In this document: one piece after another, positions 57,201-64,000 of the stretch
How positions within the stretch are numbered: the stretch's first letter is position 1
How the letters are laid out: each line of letters begins with the position of its first letter
Origin: Sporomusa sphaeroides DSM 2875
GTDB lineage: Bacteria > Bacillota > Negativicutes > Sporomusales > Sporomusaceae
Direction: 5' to 3'
Assembly: GCF_001941975.2 (NCBI RefSeq)
Contig: NZ_CP146991.1
Location: 3,531,001 to 3,595,000, forward strand
Length of the DNA stretch: 64,000 nucleotides
Position numbers and translations under genes: made by a program
Notes under the pieces: generated by a model
The model's input: only the letters and a program-made list of their open reading frames with translations
Database searches by the model: none
Told to the model about the DNA's origin: nothing

Positions 57201-58244
57201 TTAGCGGAGAATGCGGTAACCGGCGGCTTTGCGCAGGCGGTTCATCACCGCTAAGCCTAAGCCCTGCTCGGCAATGCCTTCGGCATAAATAACGTCCACC
57301 GCCTTATCGTCAAAGCTGCGCAGCACCGTATATAAATTAGCGGCCACAGCGGCGGCGTCAGCCCGTGAACCATAGACCGCAGTCATAACTGCCGGCGGCA
57401 CACTGTCCGCCAATTCGGCAGATACGATGGCGCCTACCGTTTTACCGGCTGTCAGGGCCTTGTTGATTTCCCCGATTAGCAAACCGGCACTGCGGACAGG
57501 TTCGGCTTCAATCAAAGTCAGGGGAGCAGCCGGCGCATAATGAGTATACTTCATGCCGGGAGACTTAGGGACAGTCTTAGCCCCGTCCAACGCGGGATCA
57601 ACTTCGATATCGCCCAGCACGGCTATCAGCATCTCGTAAGTAATCCCTCCCGGCCTGAGCAGGGTCGGCACCGGCGTGGTACAGTCAATTACGGTGGATT
57701 CTACGCCGATGTCACAAGGTCCGGCATCGATCACCGCGGCAATCTTACCTTCAAGATCTGCCAGCACATCCTGCGCTGTGGTCGGGCTTGGCCTGCCGGA
57801 GGTATTGGCACTGGGCGCAGCCACCGGGATACCGGCCAAACGGATTAACTCCCTGGCAACAGGCGATGACGGCAAACGCACCGCCACCGTATTCAACCCG
57901 CCGGTCACGGCATCAGGCACATGCCCCTGACGCTCAACCACAACAGTAAGCGGGCCCGGCCAATAGCATTCAACCAGCGCCCTGGCACTGGCCGGAACAG
58001 CAGCTGCCAGCTCAGCAAGCTTATCCGCGTCAGCAATATGCAAAATCAGCGGATTATCTGCCGGCCGCCCTTTAGCCTGGAAAATGCGTTTTACCGCTGC
58101 GGCATCCAGCCCGTTAGCCCCCAGCCCATACACCGTCTCTGTCGGGAACGCCACCAATTCTCCCTGCCTGAGCAGTGCTGCCGCCTCTGCCAGCATGGCA
58201 GCATCCGGACAAACGGGGTCAACTCTATAATATTTCGTATACAT
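57201..58244 (-). CDS. tsaC: L-threonylcarbamoyladenylate synthase (TsaC/Sua5 type)
   Basis: The 347-residue protein has the YrdC domain (about 10-205, with VAFPTETVYGLGANG, KGRPADNPLILHI and SANTSGRPSPTTAQDV) and a C-terminal Sua5 domain (about 230-345). It makes threonylcarbamoyl-AMP for the t6A modification of tRNA. The two-domain length is typical of Sua5 (ywlC in Bacillus). The ribosome site is weak (GGAG 13 bases upstream). Confidence 0.95.
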   Translation of the reverse strand: MYTKYYRVDPVCPDAAMLAEAAALLRQGELVAFPTETVYGLGANGLDAAAVKRIFQAKGRPADNPLILHIADADKLAELAAAVPASARALVECYWPGPLTVVVERQGHVPDAVTGGLNTVAVRLPSSPVARELIRLAGIPVAAPSANTSGRPSPTTAQDVLADLEGKIAAVIDAGPCDIGVESTVIDCTTPVPTLLRPGGITYEMLIAVLGDIEVDPALDGAKTVPKSPGMKYTHYAPAAPLTLIEAEPVRSAGLLIGEINKALTAGKTVGAIVSAELADSVPPAVMTAVYGSRADAAAVAANLYTVLRSFDDKAVDVIYAEGIAEQGLGLAVMNRLRKAAGYRILR

Positions 58245-58322
58245 AATATCTAATCAGCTCCAGCGGATAATAAAATTGCCACAAGTGGCTGCAAGGGGAG
58301 GTCCAGTGTAACCCTCAGCCAC

Positions 58323-59183
58323 TCAGTGGCGCAGGCGAAAGACCAGCACGCGGTCAATTCCCGCGTAATCCTTGATAATAGCTTCCAGGTTCAGACCGCT
58401 GGCTGCATCGGCCAGCATACCCACCAGGCCGGCTTGCTCAATGCCCACTTCTACGGCAAGGAAACCTGCAGGTTTAAGATACCCGGCAGCCTGAGCCACA
58501 ATACGCCGGTAAAAATGCAAGCCGTCATTGCCGCCCGCCAGTGCCTGATACGGCTCCTGCCGCACCTCGGCACTCAACCCGGCGATATCGGCATCCGGAA
58601 TATAGGGAGGGTTTGACAGTATGGCGTCAAACTTTTTCCCGGTGAGCGGTGCAAACAGGTCGCCTTGGCAAAATTCCAAACGGGCGCCGACCTCATGTCT
58701 GGCGGCATTTTCCCTGGCAACTGCCAAGGCAGCGGCCGAGACATCCACAGCCATACCGGAGGCGGCCGCCAGTTTGGTCAGCATGCTGACAATGATGGCA
58801 CCACTGCCTGTCCCCAGATCAGCAACTGCCGGCTCCGGCTTATCTGCCAGCCGGTCAAGAGCGGCCTCCACTAAAATCTCAGTATCAGGACGGGGAATGA
58901 GTACTGCCGGACTAACAGCAAAATCCAGCCCCATAAATTCTTTACAGCCCGTAATATAGGCCACCGGCGCCCGCAGCGCCCGCCGTTTGACAGCTTCGCG
59001 GAAGGAGGCTAATTCCTCAGGAGTCAGCGGCTGGTCAAAATTAGTGTACAGATACAGTCTGTCCTTGCCTAGGATATGGGAAAGCAGTATCTCGGCATCC
59101 AAGCGGGGATTATCAATCCCCTTGGAGCCGAAATACTGCCTAGTCCAATGTAAAATTGAAGATATGGTCCATTGCTCACTCAT
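58323..59183 (-). CDS. prmC: Release factor glutamine methyltransferase PrmC
   Basis: The 286-residue protein has an N-terminal helical domain and a SAM methyltransferase domain with DLGTGSGAI and the substrate motif LSNPPYIP. PrmC methylates the GGQ glutamine of release factors. The ATG at 59183 is one base after the prfA stop, so the two genes are coupled. Confidence 0.96.
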   Translation of the reverse strand: MSEQWTISSILHWTRQYFGSKGIDNPRLDAEILLSHILGKDRLYLYTNFDQPLTPEELASFREAVKRRALRAPVAYITGCKEFMGLDFAVSPAVLIPRPDTEILVEAALDRLADKPEPAVADLGTGSGAIIVSMLTKLAAASGMAVDVSAAALAVARENAARHEVGARLEFCQGDLFAPLTGKKFDAILSNPPYIPDADIAGLSAEVRQEPYQALAGGNDGLHFYRRIVAQAAGYLKPAGFLAVEVGIEQAGLVGMLADAASGLNLEAIIKDYAGIDRVLVFRLRH

Positions 59184-59184
59184 A

Positions 59185-60252
59185 TTATTCAACGTCTTTC
59201 AGTTTATCACTCTGTCCGGCAGTTACCAGCGCCGAAATCATTTCATCCAAATCACCGTTTAACACGAAATCCAGTTTATGCAGCGTTAACCCAATCCGGT
59301 GGTCGGTAACCCGGCCTTGCGGGAAGTTATAGGTCCGAATTCGCTCACTGCGGTCACCGGTGCCAACCTGGCTTTTGCGGGTTCCGGCCAGTTCAGCGGC
59401 CTGCTCCGCCTCCGCCATCTCCAGGATTTTGGCTCTCAGAACGCGCATAGCTTTATCACGGTTTTTAAGCTGTGATTTTTCGTCCTGGCATTGCACTACC
59501 ACCCCTGTGGGCAAATGTGTAATCCGCACAGCCGATTCGGTTTTGTTAACATGCTGCCCGCCTGCGCCGCTGGCGCAATAGGTATCAATCCTCAGATCAT
59601 TCGGATTGATTTCAATATCCACCTCTTCGGCCTCCGGCAACACGGCTACGGTCACGGTGGAGGTATGAATACGGCCGCTCGACTCGGTGGTCGGCACCCG
59701 CTGCACCCGGTGCACGCCGCTCTCGTATTTGAGTTTGGAGTAAGCGCCATCTCCCTCAATGGAAAATACCACTTCTTTAAACCCGCCCAGATCCGGGGCA
59801 TTGGCGTCAAGCATCTCTACCCGCCAGCCCTGGGTTTCCGCATAACGGGTATACATGCGGAACAAATCACCGGCAAACAGCGCCGCTTCATCGCCGCCTG
59901 CACCGCCACGAATCTCGACAATGACGTTTTTATCATCATTAGGATCTTTGGGCAGCAAGAGGATTCTGAGTTCCTGTTCCAATGTCACTTTTTTCGCCTT
60001 AGCTTCCTCATACTCAGCTTCCACCATTTCATGGAATTCATCATCCAGTTTGTCTTTAAGCATTTCACTGGCATCATCAAGGGCCTGAAGCGTCTTTTTG
60101 TATTCACGGAACTTTTCCACGACAGCACTCATCTTGCTGTGGGCTTTGGTCAGTTTCTGCCATTCGCTCATGTCAGCCATAACCGCCGGATCGCTGATCC
60201 GGCCTTCCAGTTCCTGAAATTTATCTTCAAGCGCCTGCAGTTTATCACGCAT
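59185..60252 (-). CDS. prfA: Peptide chain release factor 1
   Basis: The 355-residue protein has the GGQ motif ([20 protein letters not shown]) and the stop-codon reading motif in [18 protein letters not shown], where the usual PxT tripeptide reads PTT. It ends translation at UAA and UAG. The ATG overlaps the end of the upstream DUF1385 gene, with GAGGTG 7 bases before it. Confidence 0.97.
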   Translation of the reverse strand: MRDKLQALEDKFQELEGRISDPAVMADMSEWQKLTKAHSKMSAVVEKFREYKKTLQALDDASEMLKDKLDDEFHEMVEAEYEEAKAKKVTLEQELRILLLPKDPNDDKNVIVEIRGGAGGDEAALFAGDLFRMYTRYAETQGWRVEMLDANAPDLGGFKEVVFSIEGDGAYSKLKYESGVHRVQRVPTTESSGRIHTSTVTVAVLPEAEEVDIEINPNDLRIDTYCASGAGGQHVNKTESAVRITHLPTGVVVQCQDEKSQLKNRDKAMRVLRAKILEMAEAEQAAELAGTRKSQVGTGDRSERIRTYNFPQGRVTDHRIGLTLHKLDFVLNGDLDEMISALVTAGQSDKLKDVE

Positions 60253-61135
60253 CTGTTTTCACCTCTACATCTTGGTCCGGCCGCACGGCCTGTAAAGCCG
60301 CGATGGCAACTTCAATTTGATCGTCACTGGGTTCACGGGTAGTTAATTTTTGCAGCCACAGACCGGGAGTAATCGCACAGGCCACCCATTTGGCCTTGCT
60401 CCTGCCGGCAAAACGGATAATCTCATAGGCAATGCCTGCCACCACCGGCAAGAGTACAATCCGGGACAAAATCCGGAGCCAGAGATCAGGCCAGCCCAAA
60501 AAGGCAAACATAACAATACTTACCACCATGACAATGAGCAAAAAATTTGTACCGCAGCGCGGATGCAGGCAGCTGTACTTCCGGATGTTTTCCACCGTCA
60601 GCTCCTCGCCGGCTTCATAAGCATGGATGGTCTTGTGCTCAGCGCCATGATACTGAAACACGCGCTGAATATCTTTCATTAAAGATATTCCCCAAACATA
60701 CAGGAAAAATATAACCAGGCGCAATATGCCCTCAAAGGTATTCAACAGCCGGGAGTCTGTTACAGCACTATGGATATATTTGGCCGCATACGTGGGAATG
60801 ATGACAAAGAGCACGATGGCTAATCCCAGAGAAAATAACATGGTCACGGCAATCTCTTTGTTGGACAAGGTCTCTTCTTCTTCTTCACCGGCAGCCTGGG
60901 CCGAAAATGACAAAGCTTTCATGCCATAAATCAACGATTCCGCCAAAGCCACCACACCGCGAATCATGGGTTTCTTCAAAATAGGATAACGGTCGGTAAT
61001 GGAGGTCAGCCGCTCTTTCTGAACAATAATATTGCCGGACGGTTCGCGAACGGCAGTGGCGATAAACTCCGGACCACGCATCATAACGCCTTCGATTACA
61101 GCTTGCCCGCCGACAAAAGGTCTTTTCTCACTCAC
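60245..61135 (-). CDS. YqhQ-like DUF1385 membrane protein
   Basis: The protein is 296 residues from the GTG at 61135 (GGGGCGGGG 4 bases upstream). It has the DUF1385 pattern: [14 protein letters not shown] near the N-terminus, two to four TM helices, [15 protein letters not shown] and [12 protein letters not shown] with possible metal-binding His/Cys. The function is unknown. It commonly lies beside rpmE and prfA in Firmicutes, as here. Confidence 0.88.
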   Translation of the reverse strand: MSEKRPFVGGQAVIEGVMMRGPEFIATAVREPSGNIIVQKERLTSITDRYPILKKPMIRGVVALAESLIYGMKALSFSAQAAGEEEEETLSNKEIAVTMLFSLGLAIVLFVIIPTYAAKYIHSAVTDSRLLNTFEGILRLVIFFLYVWGISLMKDIQRVFQYHGAEHKTIHAYEAGEELTVENIRKYSCLHPRCGTNFLLIVMVVSIVMFAFLGWPDLWLRILSRIVLLPVVAGIAYEIIRFAGRSKAKWVACAITPGLWLQKLTTREPSDDQIEVAIAALQAVRPDQDVEVKTDA

Positions 61136-61221
61136 GCTACCCCGCCCCTTTCTCAATATAATTACAGCAGAGCATGCCTGCCCTGCTGCAGTGTTTCCGA
61201 TTATGACATCATATAGTGTAA

Positions 61222-61245
61222 CAGCAGAGCATCACTGCTCTGCTG
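61222..61245 (-). terminator. Stem-loop after rpmE
   Basis: A 9-bp stem (AGCAGAGCA 61223-61231 with TGCTCTGCT 61236-61244) sits between rpmE and the DUF1385 gene. The word ACAGCAGAGCAT is repeated at about 61165. There is no clear T-run, so termination is uncertain. Confidence 0.45.
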
Positions 61246-61253
61246 CTTGCTAA

Positions 61254-61463
61254 TTAGCCTTGGCTTTGGCTGCCGTAACGCTTGTTGAATCTTTCTACAC
61301 GGCCGCCTGCAGCTATTTGACGCTGTTGACCGGTATAGAACGGATGGCATTTTGAGCATACATCTACACGCAGTTCTTTTTTAACCGAACCGGTCATGAA
61401 TGTATTGCCACAGCCGCAGACTACTTTGGCTTCACCGAATTTGGGATGAATTTTTTCTTGCAT
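61254..61463 (-). CDS. rpmE: Ribosomal protein L31 (zinc-binding form)
   Basis: The protein is 69 residues from the ATG at 61463 (AGAGGTG 6 bases upstream). The four cysteines in VVCGCGNTF and [10 protein letters not shown] mark the zinc-containing C+ type. It is part of the large ribosomal subunit. The final [16 protein letters not shown] is typical. Confidence 0.96.
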   Translation of the reverse strand: MQEKIHPKFGEAKVVCGCGNTFMTGSVKKELRVDVCSKCHPFYTGQQRQIAAGGRVERFNKRYGSQSQG

Positions 61464-61598
61464 ATCTTGCACCTCTCTTTATAAAGCCACTTTAAATTAC
61501 GCGTGATAATTATAGCACATAGGCCAATGCCGCGCAAGCTATCTTATATGGCAACTTTACTAATATCGCGATAAATGCAAAGCCACCGTTCCCGGCCG

Positions 61599-62261
61599 CT
61601 ATCGTTGCAGGGCTATTCTGATCCCCAGGCCAACTAATATGGTTCCTGTAATTGCCTTTAACCACTTTTGCGTTTCACTGCGTACCAAAAAATGGCGTAA
61701 TTTTCCCATGAAGATGACAAGCAGGCCATACCAGGTTACCGATACCAGCGAATAAAGGATGGTAAGTATCAACGATTGAATAACAATATTGCCACCCGGG
61801 TGTATGAACTGAGGGAAAAATGCCAGAAAGAAAAGTGCTGACTTAGGATTGAGAACCCCTGTCAATACACCTTTAGAGTAGAACGTAAAGCCGCTTTCCC
61901 GCATAACCACGTCCGGTGCCTGACTGCTGCTATTGTTGGTGCAGGTGGACTCCTTTTGTCTATGCAGCTTATAGGCATTCACTAAGCTGGTTACTCCCAA
62001 ATAGGCAATATAGGCCGCGCCCAGCATTTTTATCAGGTTATATATCTCGGCCGACTGCATGATAATCAGCGTCAAGCCCAGGCCGGACAGCAGGGCATTC
62101 AGATAAACTGCCGTAACAATGCCAAATACATTGAAAAGGCCGGCCCGCTGGCCGCTAATGCCGACCGATTGCATCACCAATACGGTATTTGGCCCCGGAA
62201 TCACAACAAGTAAGGCCACAATGCCAATATACGCATAAAGCTCGGCAAAAGAAAATGGCAA
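61599..62261 (-). CDS. LysE/RhtB-family amino-acid exporter
   Basis: The 220-residue protein has six hydrophobic helices and the LysE N-terminal signature (VIPGPNTVLVMQSVGISGQRAG). Family members export basic amino acids, threonine or homoserine lactones. The TTG start has GGAG 10 bases upstream. The substrate is unknown. Confidence 0.9.
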   Translation of the reverse strand: MPFSFAELYAYIGIVALLVVIPGPNTVLVMQSVGISGQRAGLFNVFGIVTAVYLNALLSGLGLTLIIMQSAEIYNLIKMLGAAYIAYLGVTSLVNAYKLHRQKESTCTNNSSSQAPDVVMRESGFTFYSKGVLTGVLNPKSALFFLAFFPQFIHPGGNIVIQSLILTILYSLVSVTWYGLLVIFMGKLRHFLVRSETQKWLKAITGTILVGLGIRIALQR

Positions 62262-62304
62262 AACGCATCATCTCCTTTCACATTAAATGGGGCTCTTATG
62301 CGGC

Positions 62305-63126
62305 TTACCCCTCATATAACTCCGGACGGCGGTGCTTTAAGAGCGGCAGTTCTTCCCGCACCCGGTCCACTATCTGCAGGTCAATTGTGCCAAAGATTAC
62401 GGTCTCGGCTTCATCAGCCATTGCCATGATTCTGGCCCAGGGATCAACAATAGCCGAGTGGCCGTAGGCCTTATACTCTGCCGCGGCATTAAGGGCCGGA
62501 GCGGCGCCGATGACAAAGGCCTGATTATCGACAGCCCGCGACCGCAGCAATAGCTCCCAATGCGCCGGTCCGGTTACCGGTCCGAAAAGTGCCGGATAAA
62601 CCAGGATATCGGCGCCTTTAAGCACCATCGTCCGGGCCAGTTCGGGAAAGCGCACATCATAACAAATGGCCACACCAATGGTGCCAAGCGAAGTCTTTAC
62701 CACTGTCACATCACTGCCGGCCGCTAAGGTTTGCGATTCCTGAAACACAGTACCCCCTTTAATATTCACATCAAACAGGTGGGTTTTACGGTGACGCGCC
62801 AGCAGCTTGCCGTCTTCATCAAAGATAAAACAGGTGTTATAAATCTTGCCGTCGTCATCCCTTTCCGGAATAGAGCCGCCAATCAGGATTATTTTGTGCT
62901 CGGCAGCACACTCGGCAAGCATGGTAATGGTTGGTCCGTCCGGATAGCACTCCGCATACCGGGCAAACAAATCTGACTGATAAGGGCAGTTAAACATCTC
63001 CGGCAGTACTACAAGACGGCTGCCGCCAGCTGCCGCCTCACCAATCATCCGGCGGGCTTTATTAATATTCGCCTGTTTGTCAGGCACAACACCCTGTTGG
63101 CAAATACCGACAGTAAAGGTTGACAT
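62305..63126 (-). CDS. Carbon-nitrogen hydrolase (nitrilase/omega-amidase-like)
   Basis: The 273-residue protein has the catalytic triad Glu in VVLPEMFNCPY, Lys in RHRKTHLFDV and Cys in GVAICYDVRFPEL. The fold and length match the Nit2/YafV omega-amidase branch, which hydrolyses 2-oxo-acid amides, although other amides are possible. GGAGG precedes the ATG. It stands 43 bases upstream of the LysE-type exporter gene. Confidence 0.88.
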   Translation of the reverse strand: MSTFTVGICQQGVVPDKQANINKARRMIGEAAAGGSRLVVLPEMFNCPYQSDLFARYAECYPDGPTITMLAECAAEHKIILIGGSIPERDDDGKIYNTCFIFDEDGKLLARHRKTHLFDVNIKGGTVFQESQTLAAGSDVTVVKTSLGTIGVAICYDVRFPELARTMVLKGADILVYPALFGPVTGPAHWELLLRSRAVDNQAFVIGAAPALNAAAEYKAYGHSAIVDPWARIMAMADEAETVIFGTIDLQIVDRVREELPLLKHRRPELYEG

Positions 63127-63332
63127 GGCTTCTCCTCCTAAATAGTAATTTGCTTAATTGCTAAAGTCAGGACTTCCGCTTTTCCCGGCGGCGCCGGTTC
63201 AGTTGGAACAGACACTTCGCCCAGCGCCAACAGCCCATTTTTAGCTCAAATAACCGGTGCCATTTAAAGGATTCATAGTATGGTTTGTCGAATAAATTTC
63301 GCATCAAAATACCGGAAGGATATTTCGCCGTT

Positions 63333-64000
63333 ATGCAAAAAGTTTCCACCAAACATCTACACCCGGGAATGGTGCTTGCCCGCAATATTTTCAGCACCGA
63401 TGGCATATTGCTGTTAAGTGCCGATACTGTTTTAAACAGTACGCAGATTGAACGTCTCCAGCATTTTAACCTGCCAAGTGTCTATATCAGAAATCCTCTG
63501 ACAGACCAGTTAACCGACAAGGATATGCTTGACACCATCCCGGAAGTCGTTCGTGAGGAAACGCGGGTGCAGGCCGTTCAGGTTGTCCAGACAGCCTTCC
63601 AAAACTTTTCAGCCAACCATAGGCTGGAATCACAGCCCTTTAAAGATACGGCTGAGTTTCTAATGAAGGAAGTTATTGAAAACCCCGGTGCCATGGTTCA
63701 TCTGACCGATATCCGGACCTGCGACGGGTATACCTTCGGCCACTCTGTCAATGTCTGCGTCCTGTCTACCCTTACCGGTATTCAGTTAGGGTATAACCGG
63801 TTTCAGCTCAAGGAGCTGTCCTTAGGCGCTTTGCTCCATGATGCCGGCAAGATGCTTATTCCTAAAGAAATTTTAACCAAAGCCGGGCCACTCACAGTCA
63901 GTGAGCGCAAGTCAATGGAACAGCATCCTACCCTTGGCTTTGATCTTCTCCGCCGCCAGAGAGACATTCCCTTAGTTTCCGCCCATGTCGCCTTTCAGCA
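63333..64000 (+). CDS. HD-GYP domain protein, probable cyclic-di-GMP phosphodiesterase (3' end cut by window edge)
   Basis: About 222 residues are visible. The N-terminal region (VSTKHLHPGMVLARNIF, about 1-70) is the domain often found before HD-GYP. The HD domain begins near residue 130, with GHSVNV, the metal motif LLHDAGKMLIPKEIL and QHPTLGFDLL; the GYP motif lies past the edge. Such enzymes degrade cyclic-di-GMP and affect motility and biofilm. It is one of two plus-strand genes in the window. The ATG at 63333 is chosen from the family start; GGAAGGA is 12 bases upstream. Confidence 0.85.
   Translation, partial: MQKVSTKHLHPGMVLARNIFSTDGILLLSADTVLNSTQIERLQHFNLPSVYIRNPLTDQLTDKDMLDTIPEVVREETRVQAVQVVQTAFQNFSANHRLESQPFKDTAEFLMKEVIENPGAMVHLTDIRTCDGYTFGHSVNVCVLSTLTGIQLGYNRFQLKELSLGALLHDAGKMLIPKEILTKAGPLTVSERKSMEQHPTLGFDLLRRQRDIPLVSAHVAFQ

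Noticed and set aside
59491-60342. Long plus-strand reading frame (283 codons) opposite prfA
   Set aside because: It lies entirely antisense to prfA and the end of the DUF1385 gene, has no ribosome site and shows no domain; it mirrors codon bias of the true gene.
63167-63304. Small basic minus-strand frame (45 codons from ATG at 63304) between the nitrilase and HD-GYP genes
   Set aside because: The peptide looks somewhat protein-like, but there is no ribosome site and it runs across the divergent promoter region; not enough to call a gene.

Overview
The window comes from a spore-forming, flagellated, outer-membrane-bearing Firmicute, very probably a Negativicutes member of the Sporomusa/Pelosinus type; the genus cannot be fixed from the sequence. 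Two gene sets support this. Outer-membrane and lipid A genes (lpxD, an LpxL-type acyltransferase, bamA, OmpH/Skp proteins, tamB, tolC, mlaEFD, and the flagellar L- and P-ring genes flgH and flgI) sit beside Firmicute sporulation genes (spoIID, a spoIIQ-like gene, spoIIID). Almost every gene lies on the minus strand. The exceptions are an MFS transporter (about 22.4-23.7 kb) and an HD-GYP gene cut by the right edge. No rRNA, tRNA, CRISPR array, prophage or insertion sequence was seen.

Layout, read right to left in the main direction of transcription. From 63.1 to 48.3 kb is a housekeeping block: nitrilase, LysE exporter, rpmE, yqhQ-like DUF1385, prfA-prmC, tsaC/sua5, mntP, ywlE, rpiB, ywlG, glyA, upp, comEB-like dCMP deaminase, a double MazG protein, tagO/wecA and wecB. 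From 48.2 to 41.1 kb is the complete F-type ATP synthase operon (atpZ, I, B, E, F, H, A, G, D, C). From 40.9 to 32.0 kb come murA, an RsbW-like/PP2C regulatory pair, spoIID, spoIIQ-like, spoIIID, mbl and a flgF/flhO-like gene. This order resembles the Bacillus subtilis segment upp-glyA-ywl-atp-murAA-spoIID-spoIIQ-spoIIID-mbl-flhO-flhP.

From 31.9 to 27.8 kb the rod genes continue into flgA-flgH-flgI-flgJ, which are needed only where the flagellum crosses an outer membrane. From 27.6 to 23.8 kb is an exported module: an AMIN/phosphodiester-glycosidase protein, a small membrane-anchored lipoyl-like domain, and an S55 (SpoIVB-type) protease. From 23.7 to 20.7 kb an MFS carrier and a LarA-family nickel racemase diverge from a hairpin-rich 400-bp region. 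From 20.4 kb to the left edge is an outer-membrane biogenesis cluster: mlaE-mlaF-mlaD, tolC, tamB, a sigma factor, a one-TM protein, bamA, a protein with three POTRA-like repeats and a barrel-like end, three OmpH/Skp paralogues, lpxD, a small beta-barrel protein, an LpxL-type acyltransferase and a large membrane protein cut by the left edge.

The least understood items are the repeat-plus-barrel protein next to bamA, and the sigma factor with its membrane-protein neighbour between tamB and bamA, which could be an envelope-stress switch. A family of GC-rich palindromic repeats is also dispersed between the genes.
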